DNA of 64,000 nt from Clostridia bacterium (GCA_017428385.1 JAFRQX010000025.1:82276-146275); one strand, 5' to 3'; shown: positions 23,977 through 33,336, counted from the first letter of the stretch. The notes: generated from the letters alone by a model not told the origin. Made by a program: numbers and translations.

Positions 23977-24738
23977 TTAATGGATCATAGCCAGAATGGC
24001 CGGAATCCAGGCGGCATATCCTTCAATCCTGTACCTTTCCTCTTCCTGCCCTTCCTGTACGGATACCGGCAGTTCAGAAAGAATCTTTTCCGCTTCAGCA
24101 GTTTCCGTCTTCACCGCTTTTGCGATTTCCTCTGCCGAAGCATACCGGTCAGGCTCTCCGGTAGTCAGTTCCTGCAGGGCAAACAGAACCTTCAATACTT
24201 TTTCATCACCAAACAGTTCCAGCATGCATGCGTTTTTCCGGATCTCTGTCTTTTTCTTTTTGTTCCATGCCCTGTTGTCAGCAAACAGGATCACATTCCC
24301 TTCCCTGACAGTCTGACCCTCTGTATCGCTCCATGCGGACAGACCCCATGTACCCGTATTTCCCTTTGCGTAATCCTTTTCCTGCCAGCTGATTTGTTTT
24401 TTATATCCGGCGGAGATGACAATCTCGTGCAGCTGAGCCGCCAGCCGGTAAGCTTCGTCAAAGCATTTTGCCTCCGGCAGGTCAGTGAAATACTTTTTCA
24501 GTGTCAGGCATAATGCTTCCAGGCTTGCGGCCGGCGTATGCCCCATAAGCTCATCAACCGAAATCCCGAAATAATCCGCAATCTGCGGAACTAGCTGGAT
24601 ATCCGGATAGCATTGCCCTGATTCCCATTTGGAAACTGTCTGGTTCGTCACGCCGAAATGCCTGGCAAGCGTTTCCTGGGTAATACCCTTCTGTCTTCTC
24701 AGAAAACTGATCTGTTCACAGATTCTGATATCGTTCAT
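23977..24738 (-). CDS. XRE family transcriptional regulator
   Basis: A protein of about 253 residues. The N-terminal 65 residues form a Cro/C1-type helix-turn-helix (ISFLRRQKGITQETLARHFG, then VTNQTVSKWESGQCYPDIQL). The remainder has an ACMLELFGDEKVLKVLFALQ segment and a second winged-helix-like stretch (YASAEEIAKAVKTETAEAEK). This two-part layout is common in Clostridia regulators of unknown ligand. The start MNDIRICEQ is chosen because GGAGGAAC precedes it; another ATG lies 15 nt upstream. It is followed by the tRNA-Val gene on the same strand. Confidence 0.87.
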   Translation of the reverse strand: MNDIRICEQISFLRRQKGITQETLARHFGVTNQTVSKWESGQCYPDIQLVPQIADYFGISVDELMGHTPAASLEALCLTLKKYFTDLPEAKCFDEAYRLAAQLHEIVISAGYKKQISWQEKDYAKGNTGTWGLSAWSDTEGQTVREGNVILFADNRAWNKKKKTEIRKNACMLELFGDEKVLKVLFALQELTTGEPDRYASAEEIAKAVKTETAEAEKILSELPVSVQEGQEEERYRIEGYAAWIPAILAMIH

Positions 24739-24880
24739 GATTTGTTCCTCCAATATGTTTTGTTTCTGCCGGCAAATACAATATAGTCTGTATATTCCTT
24801 TATTTCAATGACGTCTTGGTTGATTCTTGTTAATTTCTCCAACTTGCAGTTGGATTATATCATATGCTTTTGTCTATAGC

Positions 24881-24910
24881 AAAACCGGAACCCCGATGAG
24901 AGTTCCGGTT
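24881..24910 (-). terminator. intrinsic terminator of the Lgt-like operon
   Basis: AACCGGAAC and GTTCCGGTT form a 9-bp stem with a 10-nt loop. On the minus strand it ends in TTTTG, 17 bp after the lgt-like stop codon. Confidence 0.85.
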
Positions 24911-24926
24911 ACAGGATCGGATGATA

Positions 24927-25898
24927 TCAGGCTTCCTTCGGAAAAGCTTTGCGCCATTGCGGCAGAACAGTCAGAAGCATTCCGATGCAGCAAGCAGCCA
25001 TCACCAGATAGTTCAGGTCCACACGCATCCAGAGCAGGAAGTTGATCTTCTGGTCAAGCGCGAATTCCAGCAGCATGATGATCCCGGCGAAAAGCAGCAG
25101 CAGCACTGTGCGGATGCACAGTTCCTTCACATTCCGCTCTTCCTTCGTCTGTTTCAGCCAGCAGAAAATCAGAATGCCCAACACCAGGATCGCGCTGATC
25201 AGCTGATTGGCCTTCACAAAGCTCCAGATGATCACTTCATCTTTCCGCATGGACTCAAAAATGATCTGGCAGGAAGCATACATCAGAAGCAGCAGAGTGC
25301 AGGCTCCGCCGGTCTTCCGTTTTCTCATCCTCAGGAGGACGATCAGGAACACAACCGCTGCCAGGCCTTCCCACAGGTTGATGGAAAAGCGCCAGGCGCC
25401 GTAGTAATTCTTAACTGCAAAGGGAAATCGGCAAATCGCATCCGGTTCCTCCCAGGCGATCATGCTCCACTCCCCTTCGGGATCGAACCATGTCTTTACG
25501 CCTGTACCATAGCCGGCGCCAATCAGATATTCAGCAAACCGGCCCGCAATAATCAGTAAAGCTGCCGGAGCCGCCGCCGCATCCGCGATCTTTCCGAAGG
25601 ACTGGCCGGTGATCTTCGCGGTAAGGAATACTGCAGCGAAACCGCCGAGCACAGCGCCATAAAGCATATAGCTGTATCCGCTGCTGATAAAGTCCCAGAA
25701 GGAAAGCTCGCTGTTTTTAATCCAGTCAAAGGAGCAGAGAAAGAAAGCCGCCCGGCCGGCCAGAACGCACAGCGGAAACGCAAGCGCTCCGAAAATAAAC
25801 GCTGTCCCGGTCCGAATCCCGGTTTTCCTCTTTTGCAGAAGCATCAGTGCCAGTGCAAGCACCGCTGCTCCCGTCATAACCAGAGCAAAGCTGTCCAT
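24927..25898 (-). CDS. prolipoprotein diacylglyceryl transferase-like membrane protein
   Basis: A 323-residue multi-pass membrane protein with seven or more hydrophobic segments. Lgt-type landmarks include AGRAAFFLCSFDWI, SYMLYGAVLGG, an AGRFAEYLIGAGYGTG loop resembling the Lgt GR.GN(F)..GE region, and IFESMRKDE matching the C-terminal signature. Lgt moves diacylglycerol from phosphatidylglycerol to lipobox cysteines. The sequence is divergent and the catalytic HGG motif is not obvious, so it may be a specialised paralogue. It begins 4 bp after the phosphodiester-glycosidase gene, in one operon. Confidence 0.65.
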   Translation of the reverse strand: MDSFALVMTGAAVLALALMLLQKRKTGIRTGTAFIFGALAFPLCVLAGRAAFFLCSFDWIKNSELSFWDFISSGYSYMLYGAVLGGFAAVFLTAKITGQSFGKIADAAAAPAALLIIAGRFAEYLIGAGYGTGVKTWFDPEGEWSMIAWEEPDAICRFPFAVKNYYGAWRFSINLWEGLAAVVFLIVLLRMRKRKTGGACTLLLLMYASCQIIFESMRKDEVIIWSFVKANQLISAILVLGILIFCWLKQTKEERNVKELCIRTVLLLLFAGIIMLLEFALDQKINFLLWMRVDLNYLVMAACCIGMLLTVLPQWRKAFPKEA

Positions 25899-25902
25899 TA
25901 TG

Positions 25903-26838
25903 TCAGTCCCCCGATGCCGCAGAAGCGAAATAAATCATGCCCGGAATTTCCCGCATGCCGATCGCCTTGTTGACCTTCTTCTGGCCCAGCCAGAGTTCGG
26001 AAGTTCCGCCTCCGTCCAGATTATAGGCAATCTTGCATTCCGGGAATGTCTTGACGATGAAGTCCGCAAGCTCCTGGCCGTTCATGCCGTATCCTGTCTT
26101 GGCGGAATCCACGGTAAACACCGCGTACTTCAGCGGCCCCAGCTGGCAGAGTGCCGTCCTGGCTGTTGCCAGGTTCAGGGAATGTGTACTCGAATTTCTC
26201 TCGATCTTCTGGGCCACGCCGTCAATTACCAGAGCCGGTCCGAAGGTGAAGATATTCACTGCTTTTTTTCCATCCGCTTCCAGGCTGGCAAGGAAGGCCT
26301 GTACATCAGCAGAAGATGCTTTCTGAACCACAGACAGGTCGCCCTGGTCGTCAATGATCAGGACGTCCTGTTTCAGGCCCTCATCCCACTCATCCAGGTT
26401 GTCCAGGAGCAATTCTCCCTGACGCATCACATAGCCCTTGAAGTTGCTCATTTTGACGTAGTCGTCATTGAATGCAACAACAGCATTGAGATAAGGAACG
26501 ATCTCCTCAGGCTGTGCGCCCTTCTTGATATCGAAGCTGTCAAAGCTCAGCGCTGTACGGATCTGTGAAGGATCCTTGATCTCGATCACAACCCAGCTGA
26601 TGGTAGTACCGCCGTCGCTGGACTTGGAATCATAATTCTTTCTCTGATCCAGTACAGCATGAATAGATTCGTCCTCATATTCCTTGTTCGGCACGATCCA
26701 GCCTTCCGCTTTCGGCGCAGTCCCATGCTCCAGCATATCCAGCGGAATCGGATTGATTTCCGCCATGGCGGAACCAAGCATACAGAGGGCCATTACAGCG
26801 ACCGCCAGCACAAGCAGAAAACGTTTTTCTGAACGCAT
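25903..26838 (-). CDS. secreted phosphodiester glycosidase (NAGPA domain) protein
   Basis: A 311-residue exported protein with a signal peptide (MRSEKRFLLVLAVAVMALCM, cleavage near AMA). The NAGPA domain is recognised from VVAFNDDYV, FGPALVIDG, TARTALCQLG, YAVFTVDS and the C-terminal YNLDGGGTSELW. Members hydrolyse sugar-1-phosphodiesters and are linked to exopolysaccharide or wall glycopolymer turnover. It has a GGGAGGAG site. It is followed 4 bp later by an Lgt-like gene, which suggests joint work at the cell envelope. Confidence 0.85.
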   Translation of the reverse strand: MRSEKRFLLVLAVAVMALCMLGSAMAEINPIPLDMLEHGTAPKAEGWIVPNKEYEDESIHAVLDQRKNYDSKSSDGGTTISWVVIEIKDPSQIRTALSFDSFDIKKGAQPEEIVPYLNAVVAFNDDYVKMSNFKGYVMRQGELLLDNLDEWDEGLKQDVLIIDDQGDLSVVQKASSADVQAFLASLEADGKKAVNIFTFGPALVIDGVAQKIERNSSTHSLNLATARTALCQLGPLKYAVFTVDSAKTGYGMNGQELADFIVKTFPECKIAYNLDGGGTSELWLGQKKVNKAIGMREIPGMIYFASAASGD

Positions 26839-26923
26839 TTCAGATAACTCCTCCCAGACTTTTCATACAGAGTTATTTATATCATAGGAAGGCATTCCAC
26901 GCAAGCTTCTTAAAGCAATCAGC

Positions 26924-26952
26924 TTGACATAGATTCCTTCTTTTATGATAAT
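26924..26952 (+). promoter_or_regulatory. promoter of the leucine-rich-repeat gene
   Basis: TTGACA (26924-26929), a 17-bp spacer and GATAAT (26947-26952). The start codon is at 26984 after AAAAGGAGG. Confidence 0.8.
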
Positions 26953-26983
26953 AATTTCATTCCTTTCAAAAGGAGGTTTCAGG

Positions 26984-28021
26984 ATGAAAAAACGTTTCTG
27001 CATCCTGTCTTTCTGTCTGCTCTTCCTGCTGTTGGCGGCTGTCTGTTCCGCTTATGCCGATGAACTGCCGTCCAACTACAGCAAGGCACTGAAATATGTC
27101 AAAAGCAATCAGCCTATGGAAGCCGTTGCCACAAATGTAGGCTGGAATCCTCAACAGCTGACGGATATTCGCAATGCGCTGCCGGAAGGCGCTGTGTTCC
27201 ATTTTACCTGTAAGTGGAACGGAGTCACCTTCTCGGATGAAAGTGAAACACTGGATCTGACCAAGGCGAAGAAGGACCTGAATGACAACACGTTCCGTCT
27301 GCTGCTGGCCCTCTGTCCGAATGTGAAGTCCGTGGACAATTCCACCAATAAGCTTCCTTCCAATGACACTTTCATTCCCCTGATGGAGGAACATCCGGAG
27401 ATTCATTTTGAATGGATTGTTCACCTCCGCGGAGAACACTACTGCCCCACCAACGCTACAGCCTACAGCACGCTGAACCACACTGATTACGGCACCCGCC
27501 TGAAGTCTGCGGATCTGGAGCTGCTGCAGTACATTCCCGGCCTGAAAGCCCTGGATGTGGGTCATAACTCTTTCACAGACCTGAGTTTCCTCCGGTTTTT
27601 CCCGGATCTGGAACTGCTGATCATCTCCAACAACGATCATGTGGATGATCTGACCGAGGTCGGCAAGCTTACCCACCTGAAATACCTGGAAGTACATAAT
27701 ACCCACGTTTCCGACCTGTCACCCCTTGCCAACTGCAAGGAAATGCTGGATCTGAATGTTTCCTCCACCTGGGTCACGGACCTGTCCCCGCTGGATGAAG
27801 TCACCTCTCTGGATCGGTTCTGGGCCAACGCTCTGAAAAAGCTCCCGGAATCCGAGCAAACGCGTTTCAGGGAGCTTCACCCCAACTGCACTGCTGACTT
27901 CACCGTCAAAGGTTCCGCCATCTCCCATAAATGGCGTGAGCATGAGCGCTATTACCGTTTCCGCAGATGCTTCAAACATAAAATGTGGGTTCCCTTCGAT
28001 CAACCCTGGCCTGAAAACTGA
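26984..28021 (+). CDS. secreted leucine-rich repeat protein
   Basis: A 345-residue protein with a signal peptide (residues 1-25, ending SAYA before DELPSN). Residues about 180-275 hold leucine-rich repeats: IPGLKALDVGHNSFTDLSFL, FPDLELLIISNNDHVDDLTE, LTHLKYLEVHNTHVSDLSPL and KEMLDLNVSSTWVTDLSPL. The N-terminal part is a less regular helical region. The C-terminus is basic and aromatic (KWREHERYYRFRRCFKHK), a possible wall-binding tail. Likely a surface adhesin or sensor; the ligand is unknown. It has its own promoter and terminator. Confidence 0.85.
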   Translation: MKKRFCILSFCLLFLLLAAVCSAYADELPSNYSKALKYVKSNQPMEAVATNVGWNPQQLTDIRNALPEGAVFHFTCKWNGVTFSDESETLDLTKAKKDLNDNTFRLLLALCPNVKSVDNSTNKLPSNDTFIPLMEEHPEIHFEWIVHLRGEHYCPTNATAYSTLNHTDYGTRLKSADLELLQYIPGLKALDVGHNSFTDLSFLRFFPDLELLIISNNDHVDDLTEVGKLTHLKYLEVHNTHVSDLSPLANCKEMLDLNVSSTWVTDLSPLDEVTSLDRFWANALKKLPESEQTRFRELHPNCTADFTVKGSAISHKWREHERYYRFRRCFKHKMWVPFDQPWPEN

Positions 28022-28028
28022 TCATCCC

Positions 28029-28052
28029 GCCCGGCATTGCCGGGCTTTTTCT
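28029..28052 (+). terminator. intrinsic terminator
   Basis: GCCCGGC-att-GCCGGGC followed by five T and a pyrimidine run, 8 bp after the leucine-rich-repeat stop codon. Confidence 0.9.
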
Positions 28053-28077
28053 TTTCTATTCATTATTTGTACTGTTT

Positions 28078-28095
28078 ATGCATAACATTATGCAT
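28078..28095 (+). promoter_or_regulatory. candidate ArgR operator upstream of argG
   Basis: A perfect palindrome ATGCATAA-ca-TTATGCAT. It resembles the 18-bp ARG box layout recognised by ArgR/AhrC repressors. It lies 55 bp upstream of the -35 box. Confidence 0.55.
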
Positions 28096-28149
28096 ATATT
28101 CAATTTTGAAATTTCTTTAAAAATGTTGTGATTTTCTATTGTTTTCCTC

Positions 28150-28196
28150 TTGACAACCGGTTTTAAGGGGTGTATATTGCCTGCATAATCATGCAG
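28150..28196 (+). promoter_or_regulatory. argG promoter with a second candidate ArgR dyad
   Basis: TTGACA (28150-28155), a 17-bp spacer and TATATT (28173-28178). A dyad CTGCAT-aatc-ATGCAG (28181-28196) covers the expected start point. Repression by ArgR would fit the arginine cluster downstream. Confidence 0.7.
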
Positions 28197-28211
28197 AAGG
28201 AGGTCACCCCA

Positions 28212-29438
28212 ATGAATAAAGCTGACATCAAGAAAGTCGTCCTCGCCTACTCCGGCGGTCTCGATACATCCATCATCATTCCGTGGCTGAAGGAGAATTA
28301 CAACGATCCTGAAATCATCGCCGTCTCCGGCGATGTCGGTCAGGGTACCGAACTGGACGGTCTGGAAGAGAAGGCCATTAAGACCGGCGCCAGCAAGCTG
28401 TACGTGCTGGACCTGACTGAAGAATATGTGGATGACTACATCATCCCCACCATGAAAGCCGGCGCTGTCTATGAAGACTACCTGCTGGGCACCAGCCACG
28501 CACGGCCCTGCATCGCCAAGGGTCTGGTGGAAATTGCCAAGAAGGAAGGCGCTGACGCCATCTGCCACGGCTGCACCGGTAAGGGTAATGACCAGGTCCG
28601 GTTCGAGCTGGCTGTGAAACACTTCGCTCCCGACATGCCCATCATCGCCCCCTGGCGTGAGTGGAGCATCCAGTCCCGGGATGAAGAAATCGACTATGCC
28701 GAAGCGCACAACATCCCGCTGAAGATCAACCGGGAAACAAACTATTCCAAGGATAAGAACCTCTGGCACCTGAGCCATGAAGGTATGGATCTGGAAGATA
28801 CCGGCAACGAGCCGCTGTACGAGAAGCCCGGCTTCCTGGAAATGGGTGTTTCCCCCATCGACGCTCCCGATGCTCCCACTTACGTGACCATCGAGTTCGA
28901 AAAGGGTATCCCGGTCGCCCTGGACGGCGAAAAGATGTCCGCCAAGAACATCATCCTGAAGCTGAATGAGCTGGGCGGTGCCAACGGTATCGGCATCATC
29001 GACATCGTCGAGAACCGGCTGGTCGGCATGAAGTGCCGCGGCGTGTATGAGACCCCCGGCGGAACGATCCTGTATAAGGCTCACGAGACCCTCGAGTCCA
29101 TCTGCCTGGATAAGCTCACCATGCACGAGAAGCAGAAGCTGTCCATCACCTTCGCCGAACTGGTTTACAACGGCCTGTGGTTCTCTCCCCTGCGGGAAGC
29201 GCTGTCCGCCTTCGTGGACAAGACCCAGGAAAAGGTTACCGGTAAAGTGAAGCTCAAGCTCTACAAGGGCAACATCATCAAGGCCGGTGTCTGGAGCGAT
29301 TACTCCCTGTATTCTGAAGATATCGCCACCTTCGGTGCCAGCGATTACGATCAGAAAGATTCCGCCGGCTTCATCACCCTGTTCGGTCTGCCCACCAAGG
29401 TTCAGGCGCTGGTGGACGCTGCAAATCAGAAGAAGTAA
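28212..29438 (+). CDS. argG: argininosuccinate synthase
   Basis: A 408-residue enzyme joining citrulline and aspartate with ATP in arginine synthesis. The ATP-pyrophosphatase P-loop is [19 protein letters not shown] near the N-terminus; [20 protein letters not shown] and [19 protein letters not shown] are the conserved citrulline and nucleotide regions; [20 protein letters not shown] is also diagnostic. Length is normal for the family. The start ATG has GAAGGAGGTC upstream. It is the first gene of the arginine cluster. Its GC-rich, strongly biased codons suggest high expression. Confidence 0.97.
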   Translation: MNKADIKKVVLAYSGGLDTSIIIPWLKENYNDPEIIAVSGDVGQGTELDGLEEKAIKTGASKLYVLDLTEEYVDDYIIPTMKAGAVYEDYLLGTSHARPCIAKGLVEIAKKEGADAICHGCTGKGNDQVRFELAVKHFAPDMPIIAPWREWSIQSRDEEIDYAEAHNIPLKINRETNYSKDKNLWHLSHEGMDLEDTGNEPLYEKPGFLEMGVSPIDAPDAPTYVTIEFEKGIPVALDGEKMSAKNIILKLNELGGANGIGIIDIVENRLVGMKCRGVYETPGGTILYKAHETLESICLDKLTMHEKQKLSITFAELVYNGLWFSPLREALSAFVDKTQEKVTGKVKLKLYKGNIIKAGVWSDYSLYSEDIATFGASDYDQKDSAGFITLFGLPTKVQALVDAANQKK

Positions 29439-29558
29439 TCTGAATCTCATTGAAACCATTCCCGCCCTCACCCGGCGGGATGGTTTCATATCATCCCCTA
29501 TTGTTCTAAACACAGCAGACAACAGTTTGTCTCTGTGCATCGACCTGAAAGGACGCCC

Positions 29559-30482
29559 ATGACTAAAGTATTTATTGACGGAAGCGCCGGAACCACCGGC
29601 CTGCGGATCCGGGAACGCCTTTCCGCCCGGAAGGATATTGAACTGATCATCCTGCCGGAAGAGACCCGCAAAGATCCCGCTGCCCGGGCGGAAGCACTGA
29701 ACAGTGCCGCCGTTTCCTTCCTCTGCCTGCCGGATGCGGCAGCAATAGAAGCCGCCTCCTTCGTAACCAGTCCGGATGCTGTCATCATTGACACCTCCAC
29801 CGCGCACCGGGTATCAGAGGACTGGGTGTACGGCATGCCGGAACTGACCGGCCTGAGGGAGAAGCTGATAACAGCAAAGCGTATCGCCAACCCCGGCTGT
29901 CACGCCACCGGTTTCATCTCCCTGGTAGCACCGCTGGTCTCCGCCGGACTTCTGAAAAAAGATGTCCGCCTGTCCAGTTTTTCTCTCACCGGTTACTCCG
30001 GCGGCGGAAAAAAGATGATTGCGGAGTACGAGTCTGAGGACGTGGATCCGCTGTACCAGGCGCCTCGGCAGTACGGCCTTACCCAGATGCACAAGCATCT
30101 GCCGGAAATGGCTAAGCTGTGCAGCCTGGATCACGCGCCGGTATTCAGCCCCATCGTGGCTCCGTACTACGCCGGCATGGAAGTCACCGTGCCGCTGACG
30201 CCCGCGGAAACCTCCGCTACCCCCGATGAAATCCGTGAAGTCTATAAGGCATATTATCAGAAGGGCCTGATCCGCTATGCGGAAACGCCGGATGAAAGCG
30301 GCTTCCTCTCCGCCGGTTCTTTTGCCGGCCGGGATGATCTGCAGGTCTCCGTTTACGGAAACGAGGAACGGATCCTGCTGGTATCCCGCTTTGATAACCT
30401 GGGCAAAGGTGCCTCAGGCGCGGCAATCCAGAACATGAACATCGCCCTTGGCCTTGACGAAGCTGAAGGGCTGGTGGTTTAA
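29559..30482 (+). CDS. argC: N-acetyl-gamma-glutamyl-phosphate reductase (short AGPR type)
   Basis: A 307-residue NADPH-dependent reductase making N-acetylglutamate semialdehyde. The N-terminal Rossmann loop is FIDGSAGTTGLRIRERL and the catalytic Cys is in RIANPGCHATGFISL (about residue 114). LTGYSGGGKKMI is the family loop. The short length puts it in the type 2 AGPR group rather than the roughly 345-residue classic ArgC. A hairpin (29450-29487) lies after argG and another (29511-29537) just before the ribosome-binding site GAAAGGAC, so partial internal termination or processing is possible. Confidence 0.95.
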   Translation: MTKVFIDGSAGTTGLRIRERLSARKDIELIILPEETRKDPAARAEALNSAAVSFLCLPDAAAIEAASFVTSPDAVIIDTSTAHRVSEDWVYGMPELTGLREKLITAKRIANPGCHATGFISLVAPLVSAGLLKKDVRLSSFSLTGYSGGGKKMIAEYESEDVDPLYQAPRQYGLTQMHKHLPEMAKLCSLDHAPVFSPIVAPYYAGMEVTVPLTPAETSATPDEIREVYKAYYQKGLIRYAETPDESGFLSAGSFAGRDDLQVSVYGNEERILLVSRFDNLGKGASGAAIQNMNIALGLDEAEGLVV

Positions 30483-30523
30483 GCCGGCACAAAGCTGGCT
30501 GCATCAAACTCAACGGGGAGTTA

Positions 30524-31015
30524 ATGATGGATCAGCAGTTAATCAACGAAATCGACATCATGCCAATGAAGCCGGAGGACTACGATGATGTCCGGGCTCT
30601 CTGGATGACCATCCGAGGTTTCGGCATCCGCGCGCTGGATGATTCCCGGGAAGACATTGAGCGCTTCATTCAGCGGAATCCCACCACAAGCGTTGTCGCG
30701 AAGGCCGGGAACCGGATCATCGGCACAATCCTGTGCGGTTCTGACGGCCGCCAGGGCGCCCTGTATCATGTATGCGTCGCTAAGGAATACCGGCGCCGGG
30801 GCATCGGCACCCACATGGTCGGCTTCTGTATGCATCAGCTGAAGGCCATGGGCATCAACAAAGTAGCACTGATTGCCTTCACAGCCAACGATGCCGGAAA
30901 CGCTTTCTGGAAGCAGATCGGCTGGAACAAACGTTCCGACGTTAACTACTACGATTTCGTACTGAACGATAAAAACATTACGCGTTTTATAGGAGAAGAC
31001 AATGAAGATTCGTAA
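30524..31015 (+). CDS. GNAT N-acetyltransferase embedded in the arginine operon
   Basis: A 163-residue acetyltransferase: IMPMKPEDYDDVRALWMTIR at the start, then VAKAGNRIIGTILCG, YHVCVAKEYRRRGIGTHMVG as acetyl-CoA loop and NDAGNAFWKQIGW near the end. Two adjacent ATGs follow GGGGAG. It overlaps argJ by 14 nt, so the two are co-translated. Its place between argC and argJ suggests a role as an N-acetylglutamate-forming or related acetyltransferase, but this is inferred from position only. Confidence 0.85.
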   Translation: MMDQQLINEIDIMPMKPEDYDDVRALWMTIRGFGIRALDDSREDIERFIQRNPTTSVVAKAGNRIIGTILCGSDGRQGALYHVCVAKEYRRRGIGTHMVGFCMHQLKAMGINKVALIAFTANDAGNAFWKQIGWNKRSDVNYYDFVLNDKNITRFIGEDNEDS

Positions 31016-32249
31016 GATCGCGGGCGGTTTTACCGCAGCAAAGGGATTTAAGGCTGCAAGCTGCGAAGCGGCCATCAAGTATCAGAACCGTCGGGATATG
31101 GCGCTGCTGTTTACGGATGTGCCCTGTGCGGTAGCCGGAACCTTCACTTCCAACCGGGTCAAGGCCGCTCCCGTGCTTTGGGACATGGGCATTGTAAAGT
31201 CCGGCAAGCCAGCCCGTGCCGTGGTTGTCAACACCGGCATTGCCAATGCAGGCACCGGTGAGGAAGGTATGCGCCTGTGCAGTGAAACCGCGAAGCATAC
31301 CGCCGAAATCCTGGGAATCTCCGCCGATGAAGTTCTGGTGGGTTCCACCGGCGTCATCGGTCCGAATGTGCCCCTGGACAGGATCACCGCTGGCGTCACC
31401 GTGATGGCAAAGAATCTTTCTGATTCTGCTGAAGCCGGCACCCTGGCCAGCAAGGCCATCATGACCACCGATACCGTAAACAAGGAATATGCGGTAGAGT
31501 TTGATCTTCCCGCCGCTTCCGGCGAAGGAACGGTTACCGTCCGCCTTGGCGGTATGAGCAAGGGGTCCGGCATGATTCATCCAAACATGTGCACCATGCT
31601 GGGATACCTGGCCACAGACTGCGCCATCGATCCCTCCCTGCTGCAGAAAGCACTCAGCAATGTAATCAAGGATACCTTCAACATGATCACCGTGGACGGC
31701 GACACCAGCACCAACGATACCCTGCTGCTCTTCTCCAGCAGCCTTGCCGGTAACAAGCCGATCACCACGGAAGATGAAAGCTATGAGCTCTTCTGCTCCG
31801 CCCTGTACAGCGTCTGCCATGATCTGTCAGTCCTGATGGCCTCCGACGGTGAAGGCGCCACCCACCTGCTGGAGATCCGCGTTTTCAACGCCGACACGAA
31901 GGAAAATGCCCGGACCCTTGCCCGTTCTGTAGCCGGATCCAGTCTGGTCAAAGCCATGATCTACGGCAAGGACGCCAACTGCGGCCGGGTGCTCTGTGCC
32001 CTCGGCTATGCCGGTCCGGCCTTTGATCCGGCAAACATCGTCATCACCATGACAGGCAAATCCGGTTCCGTCTGCTTCTATAAGGACGGCTGCGTACAGC
32101 TCTTTGATGAAGAAAAGGCCCTGGCTATCCTCTCAGAGCACGATGTGCACTTTGACTGCGATATGAACATGGGTAATGAGGAAGCCACCGCCTGGGGCTG
32201 TGACCTCACCTATGACTACGTCAAAATCAACGGCGATTATCGGACCTGA
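31002..32249 (+). CDS. argJ: bifunctional glutamate N-acetyltransferase / ornithine acetyltransferase
   Basis: A 415-residue enzyme that recycles the acetyl group from N-acetylornithine to glutamate. It self-cleaves before a catalytic Thr, seen here as Thr198 in MIHPNMCTMLGYLATD; the usual Ala before it is Cys. VLVGSTGVIGPNVPLD and DTSTNDTLLLFS are conserved. The start overlaps the GNAT gene and has TAGGAGAAG upstream. Its presence means the acetylated cycle is used for ornithine synthesis. Confidence 0.96.
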   Translation: MKIRKIAGGFTAAKGFKAASCEAAIKYQNRRDMALLFTDVPCAVAGTFTSNRVKAAPVLWDMGIVKSGKPARAVVVNTGIANAGTGEEGMRLCSETAKHTAEILGISADEVLVGSTGVIGPNVPLDRITAGVTVMAKNLSDSAEAGTLASKAIMTTDTVNKEYAVEFDLPAASGEGTVTVRLGGMSKGSGMIHPNMCTMLGYLATDCAIDPSLLQKALSNVIKDTFNMITVDGDTSTNDTLLLFSSSLAGNKPITTEDESYELFCSALYSVCHDLSVLMASDGEGATHLLEIRVFNADTKENARTLARSVAGSSLVKAMIYGKDANCGRVLCALGYAGPAFDPANIVITMTGKSGSVCFYKDGCVQLFDEEKALAILSEHDVHFDCDMNMGNEEATAWGCDLTYDYVKINGDYRT

Positions 32250-32285
32250 CACGCTGTTTCATTCAACAGGTCTGAAAAGTATCTC

Positions 32286-32323
32286 AATTATGAATTATGA
32301 ATTGTGAATTATGAATTTTGATT
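32286..32323. repeat. AATTATGAATT direct repeats between argJ and argB
   Basis: Four tandem degenerate units: AATTATG, AATTATG, AATTGTG, AATTATG, then AATTTTG. Part of a repeat family found at nine places in the window. Confidence 0.75.
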
Positions 32324-32351
32324 CCAATCAGTGAAGATCATAAGGAGTGCT

Positions 32352-33251
32352 ATGATGAATACCAACCTCACTAACATGGAGCGTGCGGAAGTCCTGACCG
32401 CCGCCCTGCCTTACATCCGCCGTTACGCCGGTAAAGTGGTCGTCGTAAAATACGGCGGCAACGCCATGATCAACGACCAGTTGAAGCAGCAGGTCATGGA
32501 GGACATCGTCCTGCTGTGGCTTATCGGCGTACGCATTGTGCTGGTTCATGGCGGTGGACCGGAGATCAACGATCTCATGGACAGGCTCGGCAAAAAGCCG
32601 GAGTTTGTGGACGGTCTGCGGGTGACAGATAAAGAAACCATGGACATCGTCCAGATGGTTCTTGCCGGCAAGATCAACAAAACGCTGGTCAACCTGCTGG
32701 AAATGAAGGGTGGAAAAGCCGTCGGTCTTTCCGGCATGGATGGGCGCCTGCTGCAGTGCAGTATGAAGGACGAACGCCTGGGCTATGTGGGTGAAATCCA
32801 GAAAGTGCATATCCAGCCAGTTACCGACCTGCTGGACCGGGGATATATCCCGGTAGTCTCCACCGTCGGTTGCGACAAGAGCGGCAATGCCTACAATATC
32901 AACGGTGATACCGCCGCAGCCTATATTGCCGGTGCGCTGGGTGCCGAGCGTCTGATCATGATGACGGACATCGCCGGCGTGCTGAAGGACAAGAATGATC
33001 CTTCCACCCTGATTCCCCAGATCACCCTGCCTGAGCTGCCCTCCCTGTATGACAGCGGCATTATCTCCGGCGGCATGATCCCGAAGGTGGAATGCTGTGC
33101 GAAAGCCCTTTCCCGTGGCGTTCGCAACGTGGTTATCATGGACGGCCGCGTCCCTCACTCCATCCTGATGGAGCTCCTCACCGACGAAGGTGCCGGCACC
33201 ATGGTCTCCAAAGGAGAAGAAGCTGATGACAGGCAAAAGGGCTGGGAGTGA
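32352..33251 (+). CDS. argB: acetylglutamate kinase
   Basis: A 299-residue amino-acid kinase phosphorylating N-acetylglutamate. VVVVKYGGNAMIND is the N-terminal phosphate loop, VLVHGGGPEINDLMDRLG the second glycine-rich site, LSGMDGRLLQC the inhibitor/substrate region and GGMIPKVECCAKALSRGV the C-terminal signature. Length is standard. Two adjacent ATGs follow TAAGGAGTG. In the family arginine feedback inhibition depends on an N-terminal helix, and a short one (LTNMERAEVLTAALPYIRRY) is present here. Confidence 0.96.
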   Translation: MMNTNLTNMERAEVLTAALPYIRRYAGKVVVVKYGGNAMINDQLKQQVMEDIVLLWLIGVRIVLVHGGGPEINDLMDRLGKKPEFVDGLRVTDKETMDIVQMVLAGKINKTLVNLLEMKGGKAVGLSGMDGRLLQCSMKDERLGYVGEIQKVHIQPVTDLLDRGYIPVVSTVGCDKSGNAYNINGDTAAAYIAGALGAERLIMMTDIAGVLKDKNDPSTLIPQITLPELPSLYDSGIISGGMIPKVECCAKALSRGVRNVVIMDGRVPHSILMELLTDEGAGTMVSKGEEADDRQKGWE

Positions 33252-33276
33252 GCAATAGAATCTTCCAGGCACAAGC

Positions 33277-33320
33277 TGTCATTCTGAGCGAAGCCGTAGG
33301 CGGAGTCGAAGAATCTCCCC
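33277..33320. repeat. TGTCATTCTGAGCG dispersed element
   Basis: TGTCATTCTGAGCGAAGCC followed by GGAGTCGAAGAATCTCCCC, a style of short dispersed element seen in many genomes. Related variants occur at 38930, 40361 and 44969. Confidence 0.6.
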
Positions 33321-33336
33321 GCCCGCAGGCGACACC

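Noticed and set aside
29450..29487. A full terminator between argG and argC
   Set aside because: The hairpin GAAACCATTCCCGCC/GGCGGGATGGTTTC is strong but is followed by ATATCATCCCC without a T tract, so at most partial termination or mRNA processing is likely.
28056..29807. A 583-codon open frame opposite argG and argC
   Set aside because: It is an antisense shadow of two well-identified genes; no family features or start signals.
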